A stretch of DNA of 17,610 bases from an uncultured Faecalibacterium sp. (lineage in GTDB: Bacteria > Bacillota > Clostridia > Oscillospirales > Ruminococcaceae). Positions within the stretch are counted from its first letter, which is position 1; each line of letters begins with the position of its first letter. The position numbers were made by a program, and so were the translations under genes. The stretch covers positions 1 through 17,610 of the forward strand of contig CAKSZM010000033.1 of NCBI GenBank assembly GCA_934525735.1, written 5' to 3'. The notes beneath the pieces were generated by a model. The model searched no databases, was not told where the DNA came from, and saw only the letters and a list, made by a program, of their open reading frames with translations. Shown here piece by piece: positions 7,620 through 14,107 of this stretch.

Positions 7620-8129
7620 ATGACCGATTTTGAACTGATGGGCGCCGCGCTGGAAGAAGCCCGCAAGGCGGCGGCGCTGGGCGAGGTGCCGGTGGGGGCT
7701 GTGGTGGCACGGAACGGCGAGATCGTTGCCGCTGCCCACAACACCCGCGAGACCGAAAAAAATGCCCTCCACCATGCGGAGCTGCTGGCCATCGATGCCG
7801 CCTGCAAGGCGCTGGGCGGCTGGCGGTTGTGGGAGTGCGAACTGTTCGTCACACTGGAGCCCTGCCCCATGTGCGCCGGAGCCATCATCAACAGCCGCAT
7901 CCGGCGGGTGGTGTACGGCGCGGCCGACACCAAGGCGGGCTGCTGCGGCAGCGTGACGGATCTCTTCGCCATGCCCTTCAACCACCACCCGAAGGCGGAA
8001 AGCGGCCTGCGGGCGGAGGAAGCGCAGGTGCTGCTGCAGACCTTCTTTCAGGAGCTGCGGGTGCGGCTGGCGTCAAAACCAAAGTGGAAACCGCCCCGGA
8101 ACCCCGCCGAGAATATGAAAAAATCGTAA
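7620..8129 (+). CDS. tadA: tRNA-specific adenosine deaminase TadA
   Basis: A 169-residue zinc deaminase that converts the wobble adenosine A34 of tRNA-Arg(ACG) to inosine, an essential decoding step in most bacteria. The catalytic core is complete: H52-A53-E54 supplies one zinc ligand and the proton-shuttling glutamate, and P81-C82-P-M-C85 gives the two cysteine ligands. The downstream RRVVYGAADTKAG and the DLF..FNHHP region match TadA rather than cytidine deaminases. Length is normal; the lysine-rich C-terminal tail varies in the family. The ATG at 7620 follows a GAGGAAAA site (7610-7617). It is co-oriented with the CPBP gene and ends two bases before a strong terminator. Confidence 0.95.
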   Translation: MTDFELMGAALEEARKAAALGEVPVGAVVARNGEIVAAAHNTRETEKNALHHAELLAIDAACKALGGWRLWECELFVTLEPCPMCAGAIINSRIRRVVYGAADTKAGCCGSVTDLFAMPFNHHPKAESGLRAEEAQVLLQTFFQELRVRLASKPKWKPPRNPAENMKKS

Positions 8130-8130
8130 A

Positions 8131-8177
8131 AAAGTGGAAGCTGCGTGAAAAAAGAGGCAGCTTCCACTTTCTTTTTT
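8131..8177 (+). terminator. Rho-independent terminator after tadA
   Basis: A perfect 14-bp stem (8131-8144 with 8157-8170) with a 12-base A-rich loop is followed by six T residues (8172-8177). It starts directly after the tadA stop codon. Confidence 0.92.
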
Positions 8178-8187
8178 CGACGGATTG

Positions 8188-8196
8188 TGCTATATT
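8188..8196 (+). promoter_or_regulatory. Extended -10 promoter for the SDR gene
   Basis: TGC followed by TATATT (8188-8196) gives an extended -10 element. The -35 region is only T-rich and overlaps the tadA terminator tail. Transcription from here would leave a leader of about 155 bases before the TTG start at 8359; the leader contains a short open frame with its own ribosome binding site (8274-8378). Confidence 0.5.
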
Positions 8197-8358
8197 ATTT
8201 AATGGTGCTTTGTCGAAACCCATCTTGAATGTCCGCCCGTCACGCCGAGCACCGGACTTTGACCGGAGAGAGAATGGACGCTGACAGGGACGGCGATGGA
8301 CTGCGGCAGCACCTCCTGTGCTTTGCGGCGCAGAGACTACGACAGGAGGACAGCACTC

Positions 8359-9297
8359 TTGTACGAAGACGAATTTGAACTGACTTTCAATATGCCGGAG
8401 GACGACCCTGCCCCGCTGGAACCGGCGGCGCAGCCGAAACCGGCCCCTGCGGCACCCGCTGCAGAGGAGCCGACCCGGGTCGTCGTTCTGGAAAAGGTCC
8501 CGGAGCCGCCTGCACCGCCCCCTGCACCGGCAGAGGAAGCCCCGGCTCCGCAGCCGGAACCGCCTGCGGCCTGCAGGGACCGCACGGTGCTGATCTCCGG
8601 CGGCGACCGGGGCATCGGCGCGGCAGCGGCCCGGGCATTTTACCGGGCGGGGTACCGCGTGGCCATCCTCTACCACTGCAACGCCGAAGCGGCGGACGCT
8701 TTGCAGAAGGAGCTGCCGGGCGTCACCGCCGTCCAGTGCGATGTGGCGTCCCGCGCCAGCTGCGAGCTGGCGTTCCGCGCCGCCGAACAGGCGCTGGGCC
8801 GGGTGGATGTGCTGGTGAGCAATGCGGGCATCGCCCAGCAGAAGCTGTTCACCGACATCGCCCCGGACGAGTGGCAGCGGATGCTGGATGTGAACCTGAC
8901 CGGCGCGTTCAACCTGTGCCAGCTGGCACTGCCGGGCATGATCCGCCGCAAGGCCGGGCGCATCCTGACCGTGAGCAGCATGTGGGGCCAGACCGGCGGC
9001 AGCTGCGAGGTGCATTATTCGGCGGCAAAGGCGGGGCTCATCGGCCTGACCAAGGCGCTGGCAAAAGAAGAAGGCCCCAGCGGCATCACGGTGAACTGCG
9101 TGGCGCCCGGGGTCATTGAAACCGACATGATGGCAGCATTTACCGCCGAGGACAAGGCTGCACTGGCCGAGGAGACCCCTGTGGGGCGTCTGGGCAGTGC
9201 GGACGAGGTGGCTGCGCTGCTGGTGTTCCTGGCAGACGAAGGAGCCGGATACATTACCGGACAGGTGTTCGGTGTGAACGGAGGACTTGTGATCTGA
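8359..9297 (+). CDS. SDR oxidoreductase resembling EF-P 5-aminopentanone reductase (YmfI type), with N-terminal extension
   Basis: A classical short-chain dehydrogenase. From the chosen start: nucleotide loop GGDRGIG (81-87), NAG (155-157), and catalytic tetrad N179, S207, Y220, K224. The segments QQKLFTDI, SSMWGQ, CEVHYSAAKAG and NCVAPGVIETDM strongly resemble the clostridial family assigned as elongation factor P 5-aminopentanone reductase (YmfI), which finishes EF-P modification; FabG-type ketoacyl reductase is the alternative. I choose TTG at 8359 because a perfect AGGAGG (8344-8349) sits nine bases upstream; an in-frame ATG at 8296 lacks such a site. This gives 312 residues, about 70 longer than usual: an acidic head (YEDEFELTFN) and a Pro/Ala/Glu-rich linker to about residue 70 precede the Rossmann fold. 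The sigma factor gene follows 55 bases downstream. Confidence 0.87.
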   Translation: MYEDEFELTFNMPEDDPAPLEPAAQPKPAPAAPAAEEPTRVVVLEKVPEPPAPPPAPAEEAPAPQPEPPAACRDRTVLISGGDRGIGAAAARAFYRAGYRVAILYHCNAEAADALQKELPGVTAVQCDVASRASCELAFRAAEQALGRVDVLVSNAGIAQQKLFTDIAPDEWQRMLDVNLTGAFNLCQLALPGMIRRKAGRILTVSSMWGQTGGSCEVHYSAAKAGLIGLTKALAKEEGPSGITVNCVAPGVIETDMMAAFTAEDKAALAEETPVGRLGSADEVAALLVFLADEGAGYITGQVFGVNGGLVI

Positions 9298-9318
9298 TGC
9301 ACGGGAACCGCTTATATT
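9287..9318 (+). promoter_or_regulatory. Weak candidate promoter for the sigma factor gene
   Basis: TTGTGA (9287-9292) at the end of the SDR gene and TATATT (9313-9318) are 20 bases apart, longer than ideal. No terminator separates the SDR and sigma genes, so read-through from the SDR promoter is also likely. Confidence 0.3.
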
Positions 9319-9352
9319 ATGATTTTCCCCGGAGCGAGAAGGAGAGAGCAAA

Positions 9353-10732
9353 ATGGGCATGACTTTAAAAGAACTGTTGACGAAAGGCGAGGGCACTATT
9401 TCGGCCAAGGAGGCCAAGGCGCTGGCCACACAGTGCAGAATGGATGAGGAAACGCTCTATACCCTTCTGGAAGAACGCGGGATCAAGGTGATGGAAGAGG
9501 ACACCGAGCCGAGCCTGGATGTGGAAGGCATCATGGCCGAGGTGGAGAACGCCGAGAACAACAACGATGATCTGGGTCTTTCCGATGACGGCGAGGACGA
9601 TCAGAGCGAGGAGAACCCCGCAGACCTGAAAGCCGCCATGGACGAGCTGCTGGACGACCCCGTGAAGAACTACCTGAAGCAGATCGGCCAGATCCCGCTG
9701 CTGAGCGCCGAGCAGGAAGTGGAGCTGAGCCGCCGCATCCATGCGGGTGCCGAGGCTGCGCACATCCTGCAGGCCGACCGCCAGAAGTACGGCGGCCCCG
9801 AGTACATCAAGAAGAACAGCGCCCGCTTCTCGTTTGAAGAGGACGAGAACAGCCGCAGCTATACCGAGGACCTGGACGACGAGGGCAACGAGAAACCCAG
9901 CGAGGACGCTGATGAGAAAGCTGCAGAGGAAGAAGCCATGGAGGCTGTGGAAAACGGCCCCCTGACCGACGAAAAGCGTGCAGAGCTGCTCAAGACCCGC
10001 CGCGACGGCCTGAATGCCCGCCGCAGCCTGAGCGAGGCAAATCTGCGTCTGGTGGTGTCCATCGCCAAGAAGCACGTGGGCCACAATCTGGCGTTCCTGG
10101 ATCTGATCCAGGAGGGCAACATCGGCCTGATCAAGGCGGCCGAAAAGTTTGACTGCGACCGCGGCTTCCGCTTCTCCACCTACGCAACCTGGTGGATCCG
10201 TCAGGCCATCACCCGCGCCATCGCGGATCAGGCCCGCACCATCCGCATCCCGGTGCATATGGTGGAGACCATCAACCGCATGCGTCAGGCCACCAACCAG
10301 CTGGTGTACCAGAACGGCCACGAGCCGACCCCCGAAGAGCTGGCAAAGGCCATGGACATGAGCGTGGAGCGCGTGCGCGAGATCCAGCGCATGGCGCAGG
10401 AACCCGCCAGCCTGGAAAGCCCCGTGGGCGAGGAAGAGGATTCCTCTCTGGGCGACTTCGTGGCCGACGAGAACGCTGAGGCTCCCGGCAAGGCAGCCGA
10501 CCGCGCCATGGTGGCGCAGCAGATCAATCTGGCGCTCAAGAGCCTGACCCCCCGTGAGGAAAAGGTCATCCGCCTGCGCTTTGGTCTGGACGACGGCCGC
10601 CCCCGCACGCTGGAAGAGGTGGGCAAGGACTTTGGCGTCACCCGCGAGCGCGTGCGTCAGATCGAGGCAAAGGCCATCCGCAAGTTGCACAGCCGCAAGT
10701 GCCTGTCCCTGCTGAACGGCCTGATCGAGTGA
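9353..10732 (+). CDS. rpoD: Primary sigma factor, SigA/RpoD
   Basis: A 459-residue housekeeping sigma-70 factor that directs RNA polymerase to -10/-35 promoters. The N-terminal region 1.1-like part is followed by region 1.2 ([21 protein letters not shown], 102-122). Region 2 (about 227-300) has the near-invariant core-binding and -10 recognition segment, including [13 protein letters not shown]. Region 3 follows, then region 4 with the helix-turn-helix segment [22 protein letters not shown] (420-441). Between regions 1.2 and 2.1 (about 132-222) lies a very acidic stretch that the shorter SigA of Bacillus lacks. The ATG at 9353 follows GGAGAG (9341-9346); a second ATG two codons later is possible. 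Unlike the common dnaG-rpoD arrangement, the upstream neighbour is an SDR gene. A terminator follows. Confidence 0.96.
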   Translation: MGMTLKELLTKGEGTISAKEAKALATQCRMDEETLYTLLEERGIKVMEEDTEPSLDVEGIMAEVENAENNNDDLGLSDDGEDDQSEENPADLKAAMDELLDDPVKNYLKQIGQIPLLSAEQEVELSRRIHAGAEAAHILQADRQKYGGPEYIKKNSARFSFEEDENSRSYTEDLDDEGNEKPSEDADEKAAEEEAMEAVENGPLTDEKRAELLKTRRDGLNARRSLSEANLRLVVSIAKKHVGHNLAFLDLIQEGNIGLIKAAEKFDCDRGFRFSTYATWWIRQAITRAIADQARTIRIPVHMVETINRMRQATNQLVYQNGHEPTPEELAKAMDMSVERVREIQRMAQEPASLESPVGEEEDSSLGDFVADENAEAPGKAADRAMVAQQINLALKSLTPREEKVIRLRFGLDDGRPRTLEEVGKDFGVTRERVRQIEAKAIRKLHSRKCLSLLNGLIE

Positions 10733-10762
10733 TCCGGGCGTTGAGTCATTGATCCAGTAAGC

Positions 10763-10804
10763 TCCCCCGGCTGTGCCGCATGGCATGGCCGGGGGAACTT
10801 TTTT
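10763..10804 (+). terminator. Rho-independent terminator after rpoD
   Basis: A 9-bp GC-rich stem TCCCCCGGC (10763-10771) pairs with 10788-10796. An inner TGCC/GGCA hairpin extends it, and six T residues follow (10799-10804). Confidence 0.9.
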
Positions 10805-10835
10805 CGCAAAACCTGAAATTTCTTGCAAAAAACAC

Positions 10836-10864
10836 TTGCAAAACAACAGAACCTGTGGTATTAT
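10836..10864 (+). promoter_or_regulatory. Promoter of the plus-strand tRNA-Thr gene
   Basis: TTGCAA (10836-10841) and TATTAT (10859-10864) are 17 bases apart with an upstream TGG (extended -10). A perfect TATAAT also overlaps at 10862-10867 but with 20-base spacing. The tRNA starts at 10882. Confidence 0.7.
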
Positions 10865-10881
10865 AATTGAGCTGTGATTGT

Positions 10882-10957
<76 letters not shown>

Positions 10958-10961
10958 GCTC

Positions 10962-10998
10962 AAAACGCCTCGAAGCGGAAACGCTTCGGGGCGTTTTT
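10962..10998 (+). terminator. Terminator of the plus-strand tRNA-Thr gene
   Basis: A roughly 16-bp stem (10962-10977 with 10982-10997, one T-G wobble) closes on a GAAA tetraloop; the descending arm ends in a T-run. It starts 4 bases after the tRNA 3' end. Confidence 0.93.
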
Positions 10999-11007
10999 CG
11001 TTTGCAT

Positions 11008-11050
11008 AAAAACCGGCCGCTGTCTCTCAAAGCGAGAAAACAGCGGCCGG
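11008..11050 (-). terminator. Terminator of the alcohol dehydrogenase gene
   Basis: An 11-bp stem (11013-11023 with 11040-11050, CCGGCCGCTGT and its complement) is followed on the minus strand by five T residues (11008-11012). It lies about 30 bases past the dehydrogenase stop and back to back with the tRNA-Thr terminator. Confidence 0.88.
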
Positions 11051-11082
11051 GATGGGAGGCTTATGCGGTCAGGCCGTCAGGG

Positions 11083-12300
11083 TCAGAAATCCACCTCGGT
11101 GTCGTAGTAGCAGCACTTGAGCAGCTTTTCCATCTCTTCCTGGCTGGGCTGGCGGGGGTTGGAGCCGGTGCAGGCATCGGCGATGGCGTTCTTTGCGATC
11201 TCCGGCAGGCGCTCCAGGAACACTTCCTCCGGCACAAAGCCCTGCTCTGCGGGGTAGGAGTCCGGGCCGTAGTGCTGGATGCAGTGGGGGATGTTCAGTG
11301 CGTCGTTCATGCCGCGCAGGTACTCGATGAGCAGAGCCACCTTCTCGTCATCGTTGGCGCCGCCCAGCTTCATCTCGTCGGCGATCACGCCGTAGCGTTT
11401 CTTCGCCTCGGGATCCTTGGCGTTGAAGGCGATGACCTTGGGCAGATACATGGCGTTGGCTGCGCCGTGGATGATGTGGGCGCCGTAGTCCGCAAAGGCC
11501 GCGCCGGTCTTGTGCGCCATGGAGTGCACGATGCCCAGCAGCGCATTGGAGAAGGCCATGCCGGCCAGACACTGGGCGTTGTGCATGGAGTCGCGCTTGG
11601 CCATGTCGCCGTTGTAGCTGTCCACCAGATCGCCCTGGATCATGCGGATGGCAAAGATGGCCAGCGGGTCGGTGTAGTCGCAGTGTGCGGTGGAAACGTA
11701 GGCCTCGATGGCGTGGGTCATGGCGTCCATGCCGGTGTGAGCCACCAGCTTCTTGGGCATGGTCTCGGCCAGATCGGGGTCCACGATGGCCACGTCCGGG
11801 GTGATCTCGAAGTCGGCGATGGGGTACTTGATGCCCTTCTGGTAGTCGGTGATGATGGAGAAGGCCGTCACCTCGGTGGCGGTGCCGGAGGTGGAGGAGA
11901 TGGCGCAGAAGTGCGCTTTGCGGCGCAGCGGCGGGATGCCGAACACCTTGCACATCTCTTCAAAGGTGATGTCCGGGTACTCGTACTTGATCCACATGGC
12001 CTTTGCGGCATCGATGGGGGAGCCGCCGCCCATGGCGATGATCCAGTCCGGCTCAAACTTCAGCATGGCCTCGGCGCCGCGCATGACGGTCTCAACGGAA
12101 GGATCGGGTTCGATGCCTTCGAACAGCTCCACCGCCATGCCGGCTTCCTTCAGGTAGCCGACTGCACGGTCCAGAAAACCGAACCGTTTCATGGAGCCGC
12201 CGCCGACACAGATCATTGCCTTTTTGCCGGTGAAGGTCTTCAGCGCTTCCAGAGCGCCCTTGCCGTGGTACAGATCGCGGGGAAGGGTAAAACGAGCCAT
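11083..12300 (-). CDS. Iron-containing alcohol dehydrogenase
   Basis: A 405-residue group III (iron-dependent) alcohol dehydrogenase, reducing aldehydes to alcohols with NAD(P)H, or the reverse. The dinucleotide-binding GGGSPID motif is at 91-97. The four metal ligands known from FucO-type enzymes can be assigned as D192 and H196 (DAMTH), H263 (SMAH) and H278 (HG). SSTSGTATEVT and MAHKTG resemble the dehydrogenase half of AdhE and butanol dehydrogenases. It is a stand-alone enzyme without the aldehyde dehydrogenase domain. The ATG at 12300 has GGAGGTAA upstream on the minus strand. It has a near-consensus promoter and its own terminator. It is flanked by two identical, oppositely oriented tRNA-Thr genes. 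A role in fermentative redox balance is likely; the physiological substrate cannot be told from sequence. Confidence 0.94.
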   Translation of the reverse strand: MARFTLPRDLYHGKGALEALKTFTGKKAMICVGGGSMKRFGFLDRAVGYLKEAGMAVELFEGIEPDPSVETVMRGAEAMLKFEPDWIIAMGGGSPIDAAKAMWIKYEYPDITFEEMCKVFGIPPLRRKAHFCAISSTSGTATEVTAFSIITDYQKGIKYPIADFEITPDVAIVDPDLAETMPKKLVAHTGMDAMTHAIEAYVSTAHCDYTDPLAIFAIRMIQGDLVDSYNGDMAKRDSMHNAQCLAGMAFSNALLGIVHSMAHKTGAAFADYGAHIIHGAANAMYLPKVIAFNAKDPEAKKRYGVIADEMKLGGANDDEKVALLIEYLRGMNDALNIPHCIQHYGPDSYPAEQGFVPEEVFLERLPEIAKNAIADACTGSNPRQPSQEEMEKLLKCCYYDTEVDF

Positions 12301-12364
12301 AGTGCGTTACCTCCGATAATCAGATACTCTCAATGCGGCGCATGGCCGCCGATTCATTATTTTA

Positions 12365-12393
12365 ATTATAGGGCAAACGCAAAGGCGCATCAA
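12365..12393 (-). promoter_or_regulatory. Alcohol dehydrogenase promoter
   Basis: On the minus strand TTGATG (12388-12393) and a perfect TATAAT (12365-12370) are exactly 17 bases apart. The leader to the start codon is about 58 bases and contains a GCGGC/GCCGC hairpin (12335-12349). Confidence 0.85.
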
Positions 12394-12471
12394 TTGACGG
12401 TTACGGAAGAAAATTTCCCGCAAGTTTGGCCAGAGTGAACAATCAGATGGATGCAACACCGGCGGACAAAC

Positions 12472-12506
12472 AAAAAACACCCCGAAGTCTTACGACTTCG
12501 AGGTGT
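12472..12506 (-). terminator. Terminator of the tRNA-Asp-tRNA-Thr operon
   Basis: On the minus strand a stem of 5 + 7 bp (12477-12489 with 12494-12506, one mismatch) is followed by a run of T residues (complement of 12472-12477). It lies 7 bases past the tRNA-Thr 3' end. Confidence 0.9.
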
Positions 12507-12513
12507 CTGCCTT

Positions 12514-12589
<76 letters not shown>

Positions 12590-12592
12590 AAA

Positions 12593-12669
12593 TGGCGACC
12601 CGGATCGGGCTCGAACCGACGACCCCCAGCGTGACAGGCTGGTGCTCTAACCAACTGAGCTACCGGGCC
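12593..12669 (-). tRNA. tRNA-Asp (anticodon GTC)
   Basis: A 77-base cloverleaf on the minus strand: acceptor GGCCCGG/CCGGGTC (one G-T pair), discriminator G, encoded CCA, D arm GCTC..GAGC, and anticodon loop containing GTC. It is the first gene after the consensus promoter at 12716-12744. Confidence 0.96.
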
Positions 12670-12715
12670 ATGATCGCTCAAGTTCGCACGACGGCTTACC
12701 GCGGGAACGTTGCTT

Positions 12716-12744
12716 ATTATATCGGAAAACCGGGAACTTGTCAA
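12716..12744 (-). promoter_or_regulatory. Consensus promoter of the tRNA-Asp-tRNA-Thr operon
   Basis: On the minus strand a perfect TTGACA (12739-12744), 17 bases of spacing and a perfect TATAAT (12716-12721). tRNA-Asp starts at 12669. Confidence 0.93.
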
Positions 12745-12818
12745 GCATGAATTTCGAAAAATTGAAAAAAATGCGGGGAACACAGCAGAAAAAGAGACTG
12801 TTGCAAAAGGTCAGCAAC

Positions 12819-12986
12819 CTCGCCCTCTCCGTCTTTGCTCCGCAAATCCACCTTGTTCCCCTTTTTGGCTTCGCCATCTTCCCCCGGCCGGGGGAAGTCT
12901 GTCAAAGGGAGAGGCAAGAAACGTTGAGGCCAAGCCCTTGGCTCTCCCTTTGGGAGAGCTGGCGCGTTAGCGCCTGAGAGGGCGAG
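12819..12986. repeat. Structured dispersed repeat, copy 1 (168 bp, MITE-like)
   Basis: The element is bounded by perfect 11-bp terminal inverted repeats, CTCGCCCTCTC (12819-12829) and GAGAGGGCGAG (12976-12986). Inside are serial hairpins: TTTGC/GCAAA (12834-12846), TGGC/GCCA (12866-12876), an 8-bp stem around GGCC (12878-12897), GCTCTCCC/GGGAGAGC (12941-12959) and GGCGC/GCGCC near 12962-12975. A related copy in the same orientation lies at 14108-14291. No credible gene is encoded; short frames are low-complexity. It fills the gap between the tRNA-Asp promoter and the tRNA-Trp terminator. The family is not one I can name. Confidence 0.8.
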
Positions 12987-12992
12987 CATGGT

Positions 12993-13030
12993 AAAAACAA
13001 AACGCACAGGCTCCGAAGAACCTGTGCGTT
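12993..13030 (-). terminator. Terminator of tRNA-Trp
   Basis: A perfect 10-bp stem AACGCACAGG (13001-13010) pairs with 13021-13030 around a 10-base loop. On the minus strand it runs into a T-rich stretch (complement of 12993-13002). Confidence 0.9.
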
Positions 13031-13031
13031 A

Positions 13032-13107
13032 TGGCAGGGGTAGTAAGTCTCGAACTCACGGCACGCGGTTTTGGAGACCGCTGCTCTACCAACTGAGCTA
13101 TACCCCT
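13032..13107 (-). tRNA. tRNA-Trp (anticodon CCA)
   Basis: A 76-base cloverleaf on the minus strand: acceptor AGGGGTA/TACCCCT, discriminator G and encoded CCA, anticodon stem GCGGT/ACCGC with loop CTCCAAA (anticodon CCA), T loop TTCGAGA. It stands alone between its promoter and terminator. Confidence 0.96.
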
Positions 13108-13135
13108 ATAGGTGACATTCGCTGAATGCTCGATT

Positions 13136-13164
13136 ATTATAACCGATGCAGCCGCGAATGTCAA
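13136..13164 (-). promoter_or_regulatory. Consensus promoter of tRNA-Trp
   Basis: On the minus strand a perfect TTGACA (13159-13164), 17 bases and a perfect TATAAT (13136-13141). The -35 box lies 3 bases past the rrf2 stop codon, so no terminator separates the two genes. A 9-bp inverted repeat, GACATTCGC (13114-13122) and GCGAATGTC (13154-13162), encloses the -10 box and overlaps the -35 box. Confidence 0.93.
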
Positions 13165-13167
13165 GCA

Positions 13168-13635
13168 TTATTTTTCGGTTTTCGAGCTGCATCCGCAGCA
13201 GCCCTCTTTTTTCACGGGGTCTGCCGAGGGCAGTTGGCTGGCCAGCTGTTCCAGCGTCACGCTGTCGATGTACTGGTTGATGACCTCATCCAGTCCGGTC
13301 CAGAACGGCAGCGTGAAGCACTGCTCGGACATGGGGCACTCGTTGGTCTCACTGCCAAGGCAGGGGATGGGCGCCACGCTGCCCTCGATGGCGCGCAGGA
13401 TCTCGCCGGCGGTGTAGTCGGCGGGGGCTTTGGTCAGGCGGTAGCCGCCCTGACTGCCGCGCTCGCTCTTGACAAGCCCCACCCGGGCCAGCGGCGTGAC
13501 GATCTGCTCCAGATATTTCAGGCTCAGGTTCTGCCGCTCGCTGATCTCCTTCAGCGAGACGGTGGTGCCCGGTGCATAGCGTGCCAGCTCGGCCATCAGG
13601 CGCAGGGCGTAGCGGCTCTTGGTCGAAAATTTCAT
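13168..13635 (-). CDS. Rrf2-family transcriptional regulator, IscR-like
   Basis: A 155-residue winged-helix regulator that starts MKFSTKSRYALRLM, as Rrf2 proteins do. The helix-turn-helix lies around residues 25-50 (SLKEISERQNLSLKYLEQI), followed by the wing GSQGGYRL. Three cysteines, C92, C100 and C106, are placed almost as in E. coli IscR (92, 98, 104), where they bind a [2Fe-2S] cluster, so a cluster or redox sensor is likely. An extra Cys-rich tail (C146, C147, C149) is unusual. CymR-type regulators share the fold but generally lack these cysteines. GGAGAG precedes the ATG on the minus strand (13643-13648). It is divergent from a rhodanese gene and about 1.3 kb from nifS-nifU, so control of Fe-S and sulfur genes, and of itself, is the natural inference. 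Confidence 0.9.
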   Translation of the reverse strand: MKFSTKSRYALRLMAELARYAPGTTVSLKEISERQNLSLKYLEQIVTPLARVGLVKSERGSQGGYRLTKAPADYTAGEILRAIEGSVAPIPCLGSETNECPMSEQCFTLPFWTGLDEVINQYIDSVTLEQLASQLPSADPVKKEGCCGCSSKTEK

Positions 13636-13662
13636 GGTGATTCTCTCCTTGCTGTCCTTTAT

Positions 13663-13690
13663 AGTATAGCACGCTGCCCGGATTTTGCAA
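13663..13690 (-). promoter_or_regulatory. rrf2 promoter
   Basis: On the minus strand TTGCAA (13685-13690) and TATACT (13663-13668) are 16 bases apart. The -35 box forms the left end of the palindrome at 13685-13708. Confidence 0.65.
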
Positions 13691-13708
13691 AGAGAAACTC
13701 TTGTGCAA
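13685..13708. promoter_or_regulatory. Candidate operator between rrf2 and the rhodanese gene
   Basis: An imperfect dyad: TTGCAAAGAG (13685-13694) faces CTCTTGTGCAA (13698-13708) across AAA, complementary apart from one extra base. The arms contain the -35 boxes of both divergent promoters, so one bound dimer could repress both. Assigning it to the adjacent Rrf2 protein is inference. Confidence 0.5.
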
Positions 13709-13729
13709 ACAAAAAAGGTCTGCTATCAT
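13701..13729 (+). promoter_or_regulatory. Rhodanese gene promoter
   Basis: TTGTGC (13701-13706), 17 bases, then TATCAT (13724-13729) preceded by TGC, an extended -10 element. Confidence 0.6.
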
Positions 13730-13765
13730 AGGATGGATAAGATGATTTCGATAAGGAGTGAGAGT

Positions 13766-14089
13766 ATGACCGAGAAGATCACCCCCGCCGCTGCCATCCG
13801 CCTGCTGGACGCGGGCAAGGCCGTGGCCGTGGATGTCCGGGAGCCGGACGAGTTTGCCGTGGGGCACATCCCGGGGGCAAAACTGCTGCCGCTGGGGCAG
13901 GTGCTGAGCCGCGCCGCCGAGGTGCTGCCGGACAAGGACGCCGCGTGGCTCATCTACTGCCGCACCGGCCGCCGCAGCGCCGACGCCGTGCAGAAGCTGG
14001 AGAGCCTGGGCTATACGAACCTGTATGACCTGGGCGGCATCCTGAGCTGGCCCTATGAGATCGAGGGCGACTTCGAAGGGCATTTTTAA
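13766..14089 (+). CDS. Single-domain rhodanese (sulfurtransferase)
   Basis: A 107-residue rhodanese-like domain. CDC25-like elements are visible: VDVREPDEFAVGHIPGA (22-38) and the active-site loop C65-R-T-G-R-R, whose cysteine would carry a persulfide. Members move sulfane sulfur between donors and acceptors in the cytoplasm. The ATG at 13766 is chosen because AAGGAG (13753-13758) lies seven bases upstream; the frame extends further upstream through the promoter, and that part is not believed. It has its own promoter divergent from rrf2 and lies upstream of nifS-nifU, a cysteine desulfurase system that could supply the sulfur. Thiosulfate or persulfide as donor cannot be distinguished. Confidence 0.92.
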   Translation: MTEKITPAAAIRLLDAGKAVAVDVREPDEFAVGHIPGAKLLPLGQVLSRAAEVLPDKDAAWLIYCRTGRRSADAVQKLESLGYTNLYDLGGILSWPYEIEGDFEGHF

Positions 14090-14107
14090 TATTAAAAGGG
14101 AAGCATG

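Noticed and set aside
6995..7981. Upstream extension of the degV frame to 614 codons
   Set aside because: The extension is antisense to CPBP and tadA, crosses the degV promoter and terminal hairpin, and lacks family sequence. The real start at 6994 has GGAGGTA.
9365..10846. 493-codon minus-strand frame across the sigma factor gene
   Set aside because: Antisense shadow of rpoD; no recognisable protein and no ribosome binding site or promoter seen.
12819..12986. Repeat copy considered as an insertion sequence or CRISPR-like array
   Set aside because: It has no transposase, no regular spacer-repeat pattern and no clear target-site duplication. It is better described as a structured MITE-like repeat.
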